Positions 33,612-42,833 of a stretch of 64,000 bases of DNA are shown one piece after another (position 1 is the stretch's first letter; each line of letters opens with the position of its first letter). A model generated the notes under the pieces. That model was not told the DNA's origin, made no database searches, and worked only from the letters and a program-made list of their open reading frames with translations. The stretch is from Planctomycetota bacterium (GTDB taxonomy: Bacteria > Planctomycetota > UBA1135 > GCA-002686595). The stretch spans positions 434,001 to 498,000 of the forward strand of contig JAEUHY010000012.1 in assembly GCA_016795325.1 (NCBI GenBank), read 5' to 3'. The position numbers and the translations under genes were made by a program.

Positions 33612-35087
33612 TCAGCGTGCAGCGCTCGCCAACCGCGCTTCGATGCTTTCGAACTCCCCGCCCAACGCCTTGAACAGCGCGATGGCGTGGCTGGTGATCG
33701 CGGCGTCGCTGGCCGCGAGTTCGTCCTCGAGTCCCGCGACCACGCGCTGCGAATCGACCACGGCCTGGAAGTCCGTCAGGCCCTCGCGGTACTGCGTCTG
33801 AGCAAGATCGACCGCGCGGCGCGCCTGGGTCGCGGCGCTGTCCAGCGACGCGCGGCGCTCTTGCTCGCGAGCGAAGTTGGTCAGCGCGTTCTCAGCCTCC
33901 TCGAGCGCGAGCAACACGCTCTGCTCCCAGGCGAGTTGCGCCTCGGTGACGCTCGCCTCCTGCGCTGCGATCGCCGCGCGGATGCGGCCGCCGGCGAACA
34001 GATTCCAGCGCAGCGAAGGTCCGATGCTGAGGAAGTCGCTCTCGAAATCGAGCACGTCCTCGGCGCTGTTCGCGGCGAGGCCCAGCGAACCGCCCAGCAC
34101 CAACTGCGGGTACAGCTCGGCCTCGCTCACACCGACGCGCGCGACCTGCGCGGCCAGCCTCAACTCCGCGGCGGCGACGTCGGGCCGGCGCCGCAGGAGA
34201 TCCGCGGGCACGCCGACGACGAGCGCGAGCGGTGCGCGCGGCGCCTGCGTCACGCCGGCCAGTTCGTCCTTCAACTCGCCCGGCGCCACGCCGGTGAGCA
34301 CCGCTAGGCGGTGTTCGGCGATCGCGGCGCTGGCGCGCAGCAAAGGCAGACGTGCGCGTGTGCTCTCGACGCTGGCGAGCGCTTGTGCGACGTCGCGCGG
34401 CCCCACCAACCCGGCCTCCGCGCGCGAGCGCACCAAGGCGAGCGTGCGCTCCTGCAACTCGACGTTGGCCTGCGCGATTTCGAGCCGCCGCCGCGAAGCC
34501 GCGAGTTCGACGTACTCACCCGCGACCTCCGCCGCGATCAGGACCGCGACAGCGCGCACGTCGGCTTCGCTAGCAGCGAGTTCTCGTCCCGCAGCCTCGG
34601 TGGAGCGCTGCACGCGCCCCCACAGGTCCGGCTCCCAGGCTGCGTCGAAGGCCAGCGTGTGGACGTTCGTCCGCGGGATGAAACCGCCGAAGGGCGTGTT
34701 GGGGCTCTCGCGGCGGTGTTCGTAGCTGCCGCGTGCGGCGAGCGTCGGCCACTGCTCCGAGCTGGCGACTCCGCGCAGCGCACGCGCGCGCTCAAGCCGC
34801 GCCAAGGCGCCGCCCAGATCGCGGTTGTGTTCGAGCGCGCGTGCGACCAGCCGCTCGAGCACCGGCGCGTCGAGGCGCCGCCACCACTCTGACGACCGTT
34901 CGTCCTGGGCGCCGACGGCGGACGGAGGTGCGCCGTGGAATTGCTCGGGCAGCGTGGGCGCCTTGCGCTCGTAGTCGCGCCCCACGGTGCTGCACGCCGC
35001 GAACGTGAGGGCGCACACGCCCAGCCAGACTGCGGAACGAACGGACTGCGCCGAGGCGCCACGATCGAGCGGAAAACGAGCGGTCAT
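33612..35087 (-). CDS. RND efflux outer-membrane lipoprotein, NodT/OprM family
   Basis: The 491-residue product has a signal peptide with lipobox FAAC and continues CSTVGRDYERKAPTLPEQF, the hallmark N-terminus of OprM/NodT outer-membrane channels. EWWRRLDAPVLERLVARALEHNRDL, EPDLWGRVQRSTEAA, VPADLLRRRPDVAAAE and NLFAGGRIRAAI are all typical. It is the last gene of the RND operon, 26 bp after the pump gene. Confidence 0.94.
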   Translation of the reverse strand: MTARFPLDRGASAQSVRSAVWLGVCALTFAACSTVGRDYERKAPTLPEQFHGAPPSAVGAQDERSSEWWRRLDAPVLERLVARALEHNRDLGGALARLERARALRGVASSEQWPTLAARGSYEHRRESPNTPFGGFIPRTNVHTLAFDAAWEPDLWGRVQRSTEAAGRELAASEADVRAVAVLIAAEVAGEYVELAASRRRLEIAQANVELQERTLALVRSRAEAGLVGPRDVAQALASVESTRARLPLLRASAAIAEHRLAVLTGVAPGELKDELAGVTQAPRAPLALVVGVPADLLRRRPDVAAAELRLAAQVARVGVSEAELYPQLVLGGSLGLAANSAEDVLDFESDFLSIGPSLRWNLFAGGRIRAAIAAQEASVTEAQLAWEQSVLLALEEAENALTNFAREQERRASLDSAATQARRAVDLAQTQYREGLTDFQAVVDSQRVVAGLEDELAASDAAITSHAIALFKALGGEFESIEARLASAAR

Positions 35088-35113
35088 CTGCGGAACTCCG
35101 TGTTGGAAGGCGC

Positions 35114-38100
35114 TCACGTGCCGTGCACCAGTTCGACGCGAGGTGCGTGCGCCGGCTTGCGTGCAGCCGCCGTCAGCGTCGGCTCTTCTTCGTCGTGGGA
35201 CGTGCGGTGCTCCGACGCGATGAACGAGTAGAAGACGGGCACGATGATGAGGGTGAAGACCGTTCCGAGCGCCATGCCGGCGACGAGCACGATGCCGATG
35301 CTGTTGCGAGCTTCGGCGCCGGGACCGGTGACGAGCACCAACGGGAAGTGGCCGAACACCGTGGCCGCTGAGGTCATGAGCACGGGACGCAAGCGCGTCG
35401 CGGCCGCCTCGCGCAGCGCGTCGAGTCGCGACTTGCCGCGCTCTTGAAGCGTGTTGGCGAACTCGACGATCAGAATGCCGTTCTTCGCGACGAGTCCGAC
35501 GAGCGTGATCAAGCCCACCTGCGAGTAGACGTTGATCGTCGTCCAATCGAGGTAGGTGAACACCAACGCGCCGCTGATGGCGAGCGGCGCCGAACCGGCG
35601 AGCACGATGAACGGGTCGCGGAAGCTGCGGAACTGCGCCGACAGCACGAGGTACACCAGCGCGATCGCAAACCCGAGCGTCAGCACCAGCGCCGAGCCTT
35701 CGCGGCGGATCTGGCGCGATTCCCCGGCGTAGTCGACGTTCACGCCCGGGCCCGCCACGCTGCGCGCGGCGCTCTCGAGCACGGCGAGTCCCTCTTCCTT
35801 CGTGACGCCAGGCTGGACGCCGCCGTACACGCGCACGGCGTTGCGCTGCTGGAAGCGGTTGAGCGTCCGCGGCACGGTCGCCATCTCGATGCGCGTGAAC
35901 GACGAGACGGGGACCAGTTCGCCGTTGGGCGCCTTGATCTTGAGGTCGAGCAACGGCCCGAGCGTCGCGCGGCCTTCGTCGCCGATCTGAGGAATCACCT
36001 TGTAGCTGCGGTCGAAGTAGTTGAAGCGGTTCACGTATCCGCCTCCGAGCAGCGCGCCGAGTTCGCGGCCGACACTCGCGAGGTCCAGCCCCAGGTCGGC
36101 GACGCGCTCGCGGTCGACGCGCACCGTGGCTTGCGGGCGATCGATCTTGAGGTCGGTGTCGACGTACAAGAACTTGCCGCTCTGCCAGCCGGCGCCCACC
36201 ACGGCCATGGCCGTGTCGAGCAACTCCTCCACCGAAGCCTCGCTCTGCAGCACGATCTCCACGTCGAACTGTCCGGGCGTGGGAAGCGGCGGATCCAGGC
36301 GCGGGAACACGCGCAGTCCCGGGGCCTGCGAAACGGCCCCGTAGACTTCGCCGTAGAGTTCTTGCGTCGAACGTTTGCGCTCGCGCCAGTTCTGCGCCAC
36401 GAAGCCGCCGAACCCACCCCAGTTCCCCACCAGCGACCACATGAAGCGGTTCTCGGGGAACGCGTTGACCGCCTTCACCACCGCGAGCGAGTCGCGGTTC
36501 ACCGAGTCGAGCGTCGCGTCCGGCGCCGCGTCGAAGAACATGCTGATGTGGCTTTGGTCCTCGACCGGCGCGAGTTCTCGCCGCGATTGCGCGTACATCG
36601 GCCACGCGGCCGCCATGAACGCCAGCGCCACGACCACGATCGCCCAGCGGATCGCCAGCGCGTAGTCGAGCACGCGCAGGTACACACGCGCCGTCCAGTC
36701 GAAGCCGCGGTTGACCTGCCGCGTCAGCCAACCCTCCTGGCCGCCGGGACGAACGGCGTACGCGCTCATCATCGGCGAGAGCGTGACCGCCACCACGCCG
36801 CTCATGAGCACCGCGACGGCGAGCGTGATCGCGAACTCGAGGAACAGCGAACCGGTGAGTCCGCCCTGGAAGCCGATCGGCGCGTAGACCGCCGCGAGCG
36901 TGATGGTCATCGCGATGATCGGCCCGAACAACTCGCGCGCGGCAACGAGCGCGCCCTGGATGCGCGTGTTGCCCTCGCGCACGTGGCGCGCCACGTTCTC
37001 GACCACGACGATCGCGTCGTCGACGACCAGACCAACGGAGAGCACGATCGCGAGAATGGTGAGCAAGTTCAGGCTGAAGCCGAGCAAGCTCATCACGGCC
37101 GCCGTTCCGATCAGCGACACCGGCATGGCGACGAGCGGCACGAGCGCCGTGCGCACCGAGCCGAGGAACAGGAACACGACCAGCCCGACGATCGCGACGG
37201 TCTCGAGCAGCGTCTTGCTGATCTCCTGGAGCGCATCGCGCATGAACACGGTGCCGTCCCACACCAGGCGCATCTCGATGTCCGAAGGCAGGGTCGGACG
37301 CAGGCGCTCCATCTCCGCCTGCAGGCCCGCAGCGACCTCGAGTTCGTTGGCGCCCACCAGCGGCCAGACGCCCAAATACACGCTCGTCTGATCGTTGTAC
37401 TTGGCGACCTGGTCGCCTTCTTCGGCGCCGAGTTCGACGCGAGCGACGTCTTCCAGCCGCACCAGCGCCCCGTCCGTCGAGGACACGATCAGGTTGCGGA
37501 ACTCGTCCACCGTGCGCAGGTCGGTGTTGGCGAGCAGGCTGACCTGCACGAGGTTGCCCTTGGTCTGACCGACCGCGGCGAGGTAGTTGTTGCGCTGCAG
37601 CGCGGCGTACACATCACCCGGCGCAAGCCCCACGGCCGCGAGGCGATCGGGATCCATCCACACGCGCATGGCGATCGGGCGACCGCCTTCGCTGTTGGTC
37701 ACGCGCTGCACGCCCTTGAGCGTCGAAAGCTGCGGCTGGATCGTGCGCGAGAGCCAGTCGGTGAGCTGAGAGAGTCCGCGCGTCGTCGACGTGAACGAGA
37801 TGTAGAACGTCGCGTAGGGTCGGTCGGCGCGCTGCACCTCGATCATCGGGGCCTCGGCGTCCTCGGGCAGTTCCGAGCGCACCTGCTGCAGACGCGCGTT
37901 GACCTCCGCCAGCGCAGTCGTCGTGCTGTGATCTAGCTCGAGGCGCACCGTCACCGTGCTCACGCCGGCGCGGCTGCTCGACTCGATGTGGTCGACGCCG
38001 CCGATGGCGGACACCGCACGCTCGATCGGCGTGGTGAGGAATCCACGCACGGTCTCCGCGCTCGCGCCGGTGTAGACCGTCGTGATGAGGACCGAGCTGC

Positions 38101-38227
38101 TCTCGAGCTTGGGATATTGCTGGATGGGCAGACTCGCAATCGAGCGCCATCCGACCAGTACGAGCGCCAGGTTGACGACGATCGCCAGAACCGGGTGCTT
38201 GATGAAGACGTCGGTGATCGAACGCAT
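35114..38227 (-). CDS. RND (HAE1-type) inner-membrane efflux pump
   Basis: The 1037-residue product has the two-fold repeat of six transmembrane segments and large periplasmic loops typical of AcrB/MexB-like pumps. ITDVFIKHPVLAIVVNLALVLVG starts TM1, and QQYPKLESSSVLITTVYTGAS is the porter-domain opening. LSVGLVVDDAIVVVENVARH carries the paired TM4 aspartates (about residues 403-404) of the proton relay. The second-half counterpart is LVGLVAKNGILIVEFANTL. The substrate range cannot be read. The gene starts 11 bp after the adaptor stop. Confidence 0.96.
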   Translation of the reverse strand: MRSITDVFIKHPVLAIVVNLALVLVGWRSIASLPIQQYPKLESSSVLITTVYTGASAETVRGFLTTPIERAVSAIGGVDHIESSSRAGVSTVTVRLELDHSTTTALAEVNARLQQVRSELPEDAEAPMIEVQRADRPYATFYISFTSTTRGLSQLTDWLSRTIQPQLSTLKGVQRVTNSEGGRPIAMRVWMDPDRLAAVGLAPGDVYAALQRNNYLAAVGQTKGNLVQVSLLANTDLRTVDEFRNLIVSSTDGALVRLEDVARVELGAEEGDQVAKYNDQTSVYLGVWPLVGANELEVAAGLQAEMERLRPTLPSDIEMRLVWDGTVFMRDALQEISKTLLETVAIVGLVVFLFLGSVRTALVPLVAMPVSLIGTAAVMSLLGFSLNLLTILAIVLSVGLVVDDAIVVVENVARHVREGNTRIQGALVAARELFGPIIAMTITLAAVYAPIGFQGGLTGSLFLEFAITLAVAVLMSGVVAVTLSPMMSAYAVRPGGQEGWLTRQVNRGFDWTARVYLRVLDYALAIRWAIVVVALAFMAAAWPMYAQSRRELAPVEDQSHISMFFDAAPDATLDSVNRDSLAVVKAVNAFPENRFMWSLVGNWGGFGGFVAQNWRERKRSTQELYGEVYGAVSQAPGLRVFPRLDPPLPTPGQFDVEIVLQSEASVEELLDTAMAVVGAGWQSGKFLYVDTDLKIDRPQATVRVDRERVADLGLDLASVGRELGALLGGGYVNRFNYFDRSYKVIPQIGDEGRATLGPLLDLKIKAPNGELVPVSSFTRIEMATVPRTLNRFQQRNAVRVYGGVQPGVTKEEGLAVLESAARSVAGPGVNVDYAGESRQIRREGSALVLTLGFAIALVYLVLSAQFRSFRDPFIVLAGSAPLAISGALVFTYLDWTTINVYSQVGLITLVGLVAKNGILIVEFANTLQERGKSRLDALREAAATRLRPVLMTSAATVFGHFPLVLVTGPGAEARNSIGIVLVAGMALGTVFTLIIVPVFYSFIASEHRTSHDEEEPTLTAAARKPAHAPRVELVHGT

Positions 38228-38238
38228 GGTGCGAGTCC

Positions 38239-39372
38239 TCAGCGAGTTCCGGCCGGCGCGGCGGCGGGTTGTTCGGCCGCGAGCGCGACGAGCATCCCGT
38301 CGAACAACTTGAACGACCCCGAGCCCGCTACGAGCTCGCCTTCGGCGACGCCCTCGAGCAGGACGACTTCATCGCCGAGCATCGGGCCGCTCGTCACGCC
38401 GCGCTGTTGTGCGCGCAGCGCGCCGTCAGCGGACTTCGCGACGACGAACACGTGATCGCCGCCCGGACCGCGACGCAGCGCAGCGACGGAAACCAACGTG
38501 ACCGACTGCGGGTCGGCGACGGCCACGCGCACGCGAACGGAACCGCCGGGCGCCGGAACGTCCGCGCCCTGCAGACGTGCACGGAAGGTCGCGCTGCGCG
38601 TCCGCACGTCGATCTCGGCCTCCTGGGCCACGATGACGGCCTTGTGCGCCTTGCCGTCCGCGGTGAACACGTCCAGCTCCGCCCCGACCGCCAGACGCGC
38701 CGCAACCTCCTGCGCGACGCGGAAGTCGACGTGCACCGCTTCGTCGACGCCCTGGAGCAGCGCCAACTGCGCGCCAGCGTCGAGATACTGGCCCACCTGC
38801 AGATCGTTCAGCCCGATCCGCGCGCGGAACGGCGCGAAGATGCGCTTGCGCGAAATCAGCGCTTCGAGGCGCACGACGTCGGCGCGGGCCACCTCGAGCT
38901 CCGAGCGCGCGCGGTCCACGTCGGCCTCGGCGGCGCCCTGGCTCTGCGCGGCGCGTTCGACGCGCTGGAGCAGAGTGTCCGCGAGGCGCACACGCGCCTG
39001 GGCTGCGTTGAGCTCGGCGGTTTCCACCGCCGTGTCGAGCGCAACCAGCAGGCTCCCGGCCTCCACGATGGCGCCGCTCGGCAGGTTCACTTCGCTCACC
39101 AGTCCCGGCAGTTCGCTGCGCAGTTGGACGGTCCGCACGGCACGGACGGTTCCGATCGCCGTCGTCGTCCGCACGTAGGAGCTGGTTCGCGCCGGCGCCG
39201 CAGCGACAACGGCCTGGGGTTGCGGCTGCTGCGCGGCGGCCTCTTGCGCCTGCACGCGCGCCGCTGTCTTCACACTGATGAGCCAGTACGCCAGCCCAGC
39301 GGCGACCAGCATCAAGACCAGCGAAGCGATCCAGCGGGAGGTGGTGGAAGGTGCGGTTTGCGTCGGACTCAT
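38239..39372 (-). CDS. RND periplasmic adaptor (membrane fusion protein)
   Basis: The product is 377 residues. The N-terminal membrane anchor is WIASLVLMLVAAGLAYWLI. The lipoyl half-motif ELPGLVSEVNLPSGAIVEAGSLLVALD is followed by an alpha-hairpin rich in Ala/Glu/Arg (about 115-165) and the second half-motif KRIFAPFRARIGLNDLQVGQYLDAG. A beta-barrel and the membrane-proximal domain end the protein. I use the ATG at 39372; a GTG 18 nt further upstream is possible. The gene leads the RND operon and lies behind a TetR operator. Confidence 0.93.
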   Translation of the reverse strand: MSPTQTAPSTTSRWIASLVLMLVAAGLAYWLISVKTAARVQAQEAAAQQPQPQAVVAAAPARTSSYVRTTTAIGTVRAVRTVQLRSELPGLVSEVNLPSGAIVEAGSLLVALDTAVETAELNAAQARVRLADTLLQRVERAAQSQGAAEADVDRARSELEVARADVVRLEALISRKRIFAPFRARIGLNDLQVGQYLDAGAQLALLQGVDEAVHVDFRVAQEVAARLAVGAELDVFTADGKAHKAVIVAQEAEIDVRTRSATFRARLQGADVPAPGGSVRVRVAVADPQSVTLVSVAALRRGPGGDHVFVVAKSADGALRAQQRGVTSGPMLGDEVVLLEGVAEGELVAGSGSFKLFDGMLVALAAEQPAAAPAGTR

Positions 39373-39406
39373 GGCGTCAGTGCGGTTCACTTTTGGGGCT
39401 GATGCG

Positions 39407-39432
39407 TAGACCGGTCGTCTCGTTCCTGAGAC
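39407..39432. promoter_or_regulatory. TetR operator upstream of the RND operon
   Basis: TAGACCGGTCGTCTC at 39407-39421 matches the tetR operator TAGACCAGTCGTCTA (40528-40542) at 13 of 15 positions. It sits 35 bp before the adaptor start. A second inverted repeat, GTCTC-N6-GAGAC (39417-39432), overlaps it and may be a further half-site pair. Confidence 0.75.
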
Positions 39433-39557
39433 GCGCCAGGGCGAACGCTGGGTTGGATTGGAGAAGGCGAGGCTGCGAGCGGCTCAGCGCACGCGCACGT
39501 TCGCGACGAAGCGCCGCTGGACGGCGGTAGGGGTGGTTTCGATTCCCATGCTTGGGC

Positions 39558-40514
39558 TCACCCGCCGCTCCGAGTGCGAGTCTCGGGCCCACTTTGGGGC
39601 AGACTTTCTGGGCGCAACAGGGTGTCGAATACGAAAGCGAGGAAGTCGTCGAGCGGCTGGATGCTGCGGTCGATCTGCATCCGCACCGCGGCGCCTTCCC
39701 AGAGCATCACGAGCACGCGCGCAAGCCGATCGGGGTCGTGGGCGGCGTCGATCTCGCCGGCGGCCTGCCCCTCGCGAATGACCTGCGCGATGATGGCGCT
39801 CCACTGTTCGTAGGAGCACTTCACCGCGGCGTGCACGGGCGCGCTCAACGTAGCGGTCTCGAGCGCAAGCTTGGGGATCAGACACTCCACCGTGGGGCCG
39901 GTGCGAGCGCATTCGTTGCGCGTATCCTCGAAAATCGAGCGCAAACGCCCCACCGCGCTGCGGCGGCGGTCCGTGAGGTGCTCGCGCAGCGAGTCGAGGT
40001 ACTCATCGCGCGCGCGCTCGATCAGCGCCACGCCGAAGTCCTCCTTGGACGCGAAGTAGTGATAGAAGGAACCCTTGGGCACCTCCGCTCGAGCGAGGAT
40101 CTCGCTGAGCCCGCAGCCGTTGAAGCCCTTGGCGCCCACCAGCTCGGCGCCGGCCTGCAGGATGCGCTCGCGGGTGTCCGCCTCGCGGCGCGGCGCGGCC
40201 GGGCGTTCACGGCGCTGCGCGGCGGAGTCGTCCCCGCGCTTCGCGGCCGGGCGGGCAGCGGTCGAAGCCGTCCGTGCGAGTTGACCAGTGGCCCGGCCCT
40301 TCGCCCCACGGCTTGCACCAGGGTTGGCCGCCGGCGAAACGCCCAAGGACAAGGAACCGACGCTCGAAGCGCCGGAGAGTTCTGTGCCCGCGCCGATCGC
40401 CGAGCCACCCGCCGAGCCACCGGCCGAGGAACCGCTCCTGGGGGGCGGCGGCGCGGCCGCGCTGGAGCGCGAGCGCTGCGCCGCGGGCTTCGGACGAGAC
40501 GGCTGGCGTGCCAC
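39558..40514 (-). CDS. TetR/AcrR family repressor with a long disordered N-terminus
   Basis: The product is 318 residues. The helix-turn-helix domain begins near residue 113 (TRERILQAGAELVGAKGF), with the recognition region LSEILARAEVPKGSFYHYFASKEDF. A C-terminal ligand domain resembling the TetR_C_6/AcuR-NemR group follows (RLRSIFEDTRNECARTGP, then GCLIGNLA-like VECLIPKLALE). The first 112 residues are Ser/Pro/Ala/Gly/Arg-rich and unusual for a TetR protein. The GTG at 40514 is supported by a promoter whose -10 ends 9 nt upstream. It is the probable repressor of the RND operon and of itself. Confidence 0.9.
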   Translation of the reverse strand: MARQPSRPKPAAQRSRSSAAAPPPPRSGSSAGGSAGGSAIGAGTELSGASSVGSLSLGVSPAANPGASRGAKGRATGQLARTASTAARPAAKRGDDSAAQRRERPAAPRREADTRERILQAGAELVGAKGFNGCGLSEILARAEVPKGSFYHYFASKEDFGVALIERARDEYLDSLREHLTDRRRSAVGRLRSIFEDTRNECARTGPTVECLIPKLALETATLSAPVHAAVKCSYEQWSAIIAQVIREGQAAGEIDAAHDPDRLARVLVMLWEGAAVRMQIDRSIQPLDDFLAFVFDTLLRPESLPQSGPETRTRSGG

Positions 40515-40523
40515 GAGGCCGAG

Positions 40524-40553
40524 AGAATAGACCAGTCGTCTAGTAGCCGTCAA
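40524..40553 (-). promoter_or_regulatory. tetR promoter with embedded operator
   Basis: On the minus strand TTGACG (plus-strand 40548-40553) and TATTCT (40524-40529) are 18 bp apart. The inverted repeat TAGAC-N5-GTCTA (40528-40542) fills most of the spacer and overlaps the -10, the usual layout for autorepression. The -10 is 9 nt before the GTG. Confidence 0.75.
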
Positions 40554-40840
40554 GCGCCCGGGCCGGGTGCGGCGCGACGCACGTTGCACGGGTCCCCCAA
40601 CGCGTGACGCGGATCGACTGCGGAGCGTCGCGACGCTCGCCATGCGCCGGGAACGGGACGCTTTCGTCCGCCTCAACATTTCGGCGCCGTGCGCGCTGCT
40701 CCGCTGGTCGACCACGGAAGAGCAGTGAAACTCCTGTAGCGCGCCAGACGCTCCGCAGCACCAGCGCATCGACGCGGTTAGATTGCGGTCCTGTTTCGCT
40801 CGGACCTTCCGTCAACCAGCCCATCCACAGCAACCCGGAC
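40554..40840. other. Intergenic region upstream of moxR
   Basis: This 287-bp stretch between tetR and moxR has no coding signal I can support. A TAGATT at 40779-40784 could be a -10 for the moxR operon, with a leader of about 50 nt, but no matching -35 is clear and no Shine-Dalgarno sequence precedes the moxR ATG. Confidence 0.4.
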
Positions 40841-41866
<1,026 letters not shown>

Positions 41867-41919
41867 CGCGCGTTCGCGTCGAGTCCGCGCGACACACACA
41901 CACCGAGGTCCTTTCAAGC

Positions 41920-42831
41920 GTGGCGGACATCGCGAGCAGCAGTCTCGACCCCAAGGTCCTCGACCGACTCGAGGGCCTGGAATTGGTCGCGCGTACGGTC
42001 GTCGAAGGCATGCTCTCCGGCCGCCACCGCTCGCCGTTGCGGGGCAGTTCCGCCGAGTTTGCGCAGCACCGTCAGTACGTCGCCGGCGACGAGCTGCGGC
42101 GCCTGGACTGGAAGGTCTACGCGCGCAACGACCGGCTCGTCGTGAAGGAGATGTTCGAAGAGACCACGCTCTCGTGCCACCTGCTGGTGGACGCGAGCGA
42201 GTCGATGGCCTTCCGCTCCGGCCGCTGGAGCAAGTTCGACTACGCGCGCTGGTGCGCGGCGGCATTGGCGCATCTGGTGATCGGCGCACGCGACACGGCC
42301 GGGCTCGTGCTGTTCGATGACCGCGAACGTGTCAAGGTCCCGCCCGCCAGCGGCGCGCCGCAGGAAGCGGCCATCCTCGGAGCGCTCGAGAACGCAGCGC
42401 CGAGCGGCCCGACCGGCGTCGGTGCGGTGCTCAAGTGGCTCGGCGGCCGCCTGCGCCGGCGCGGCATCGTCGTGGTGTTCTCGGACTTCTTCGACGACAT
42501 CGAAAGCGTCGCCGAGGGATTGCGCGCGCTCGTCCACGGCGGCCACGAGCCCATCGTCGTGCAGGTCATCGACCCGCTCGAACTGAGCTTCGACCTGACG
42601 CAGCTGGCGCGCTTCGACGGGCTCGAAAACGCCGGACAGCTCAAGGTCGACCCGCGTTCGATCCGCGGCGCGTATCTGGAGGAACTCGCCCGTCACAACC
42701 AGCAGTTGGCGCGCGTCGCCAGCGGCATGGGCATCGACTGGATCCAGATGAACACCGCCGATTCACTCGAACCGGCGCTGTCCAGTTACCTCGCGCACCG
42801 CAGCGCGCGCAGCCGCGGAGGACGGATCTAG
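41920..42831 (+). CDS. DUF58 domain protein
   Basis: The 303-residue product starts at GTG (41920). The DUF58 signature GDELRRLDWKVYARNDRLVVKEM lies near residues 55-80. It has a VWA-like fold after this, with LLVDASESMAFR as a MIDAS-type DxSxS motif and IVVVFSDFFDDI as a second acidic strand. No signal peptide or membrane segment is seen. DUF58 proteins nearly always accompany MoxR ATPases, and the gene follows moxR by 53 bp. Confidence 0.93.
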   Translation: MADIASSSLDPKVLDRLEGLELVARTVVEGMLSGRHRSPLRGSSAEFAQHRQYVAGDELRRLDWKVYARNDRLVVKEMFEETTLSCHLLVDASESMAFRSGRWSKFDYARWCAAALAHLVIGARDTAGLVLFDDRERVKVPPASGAPQEAAILGALENAAPSGPTGVGAVLKWLGGRLRRRGIVVVFSDFFDDIESVAEGLRALVHGGHEPIVVQVIDPLELSFDLTQLARFDGLENAGQLKVDPRSIRGAYLEELARHNQQLARVASGMGIDWIQMNTADSLEPALSSYLAHRSARSRGGRI

Positions 42832-42833
42832 TC

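Noticed and set aside
33612..37262. A 1216-codon frame extending the outer-membrane channel gene into the RND pump
   Set aside because: The lipobox signal peptide fixes the start at 35087; the upstream part is an alternative frame of the pump gene.
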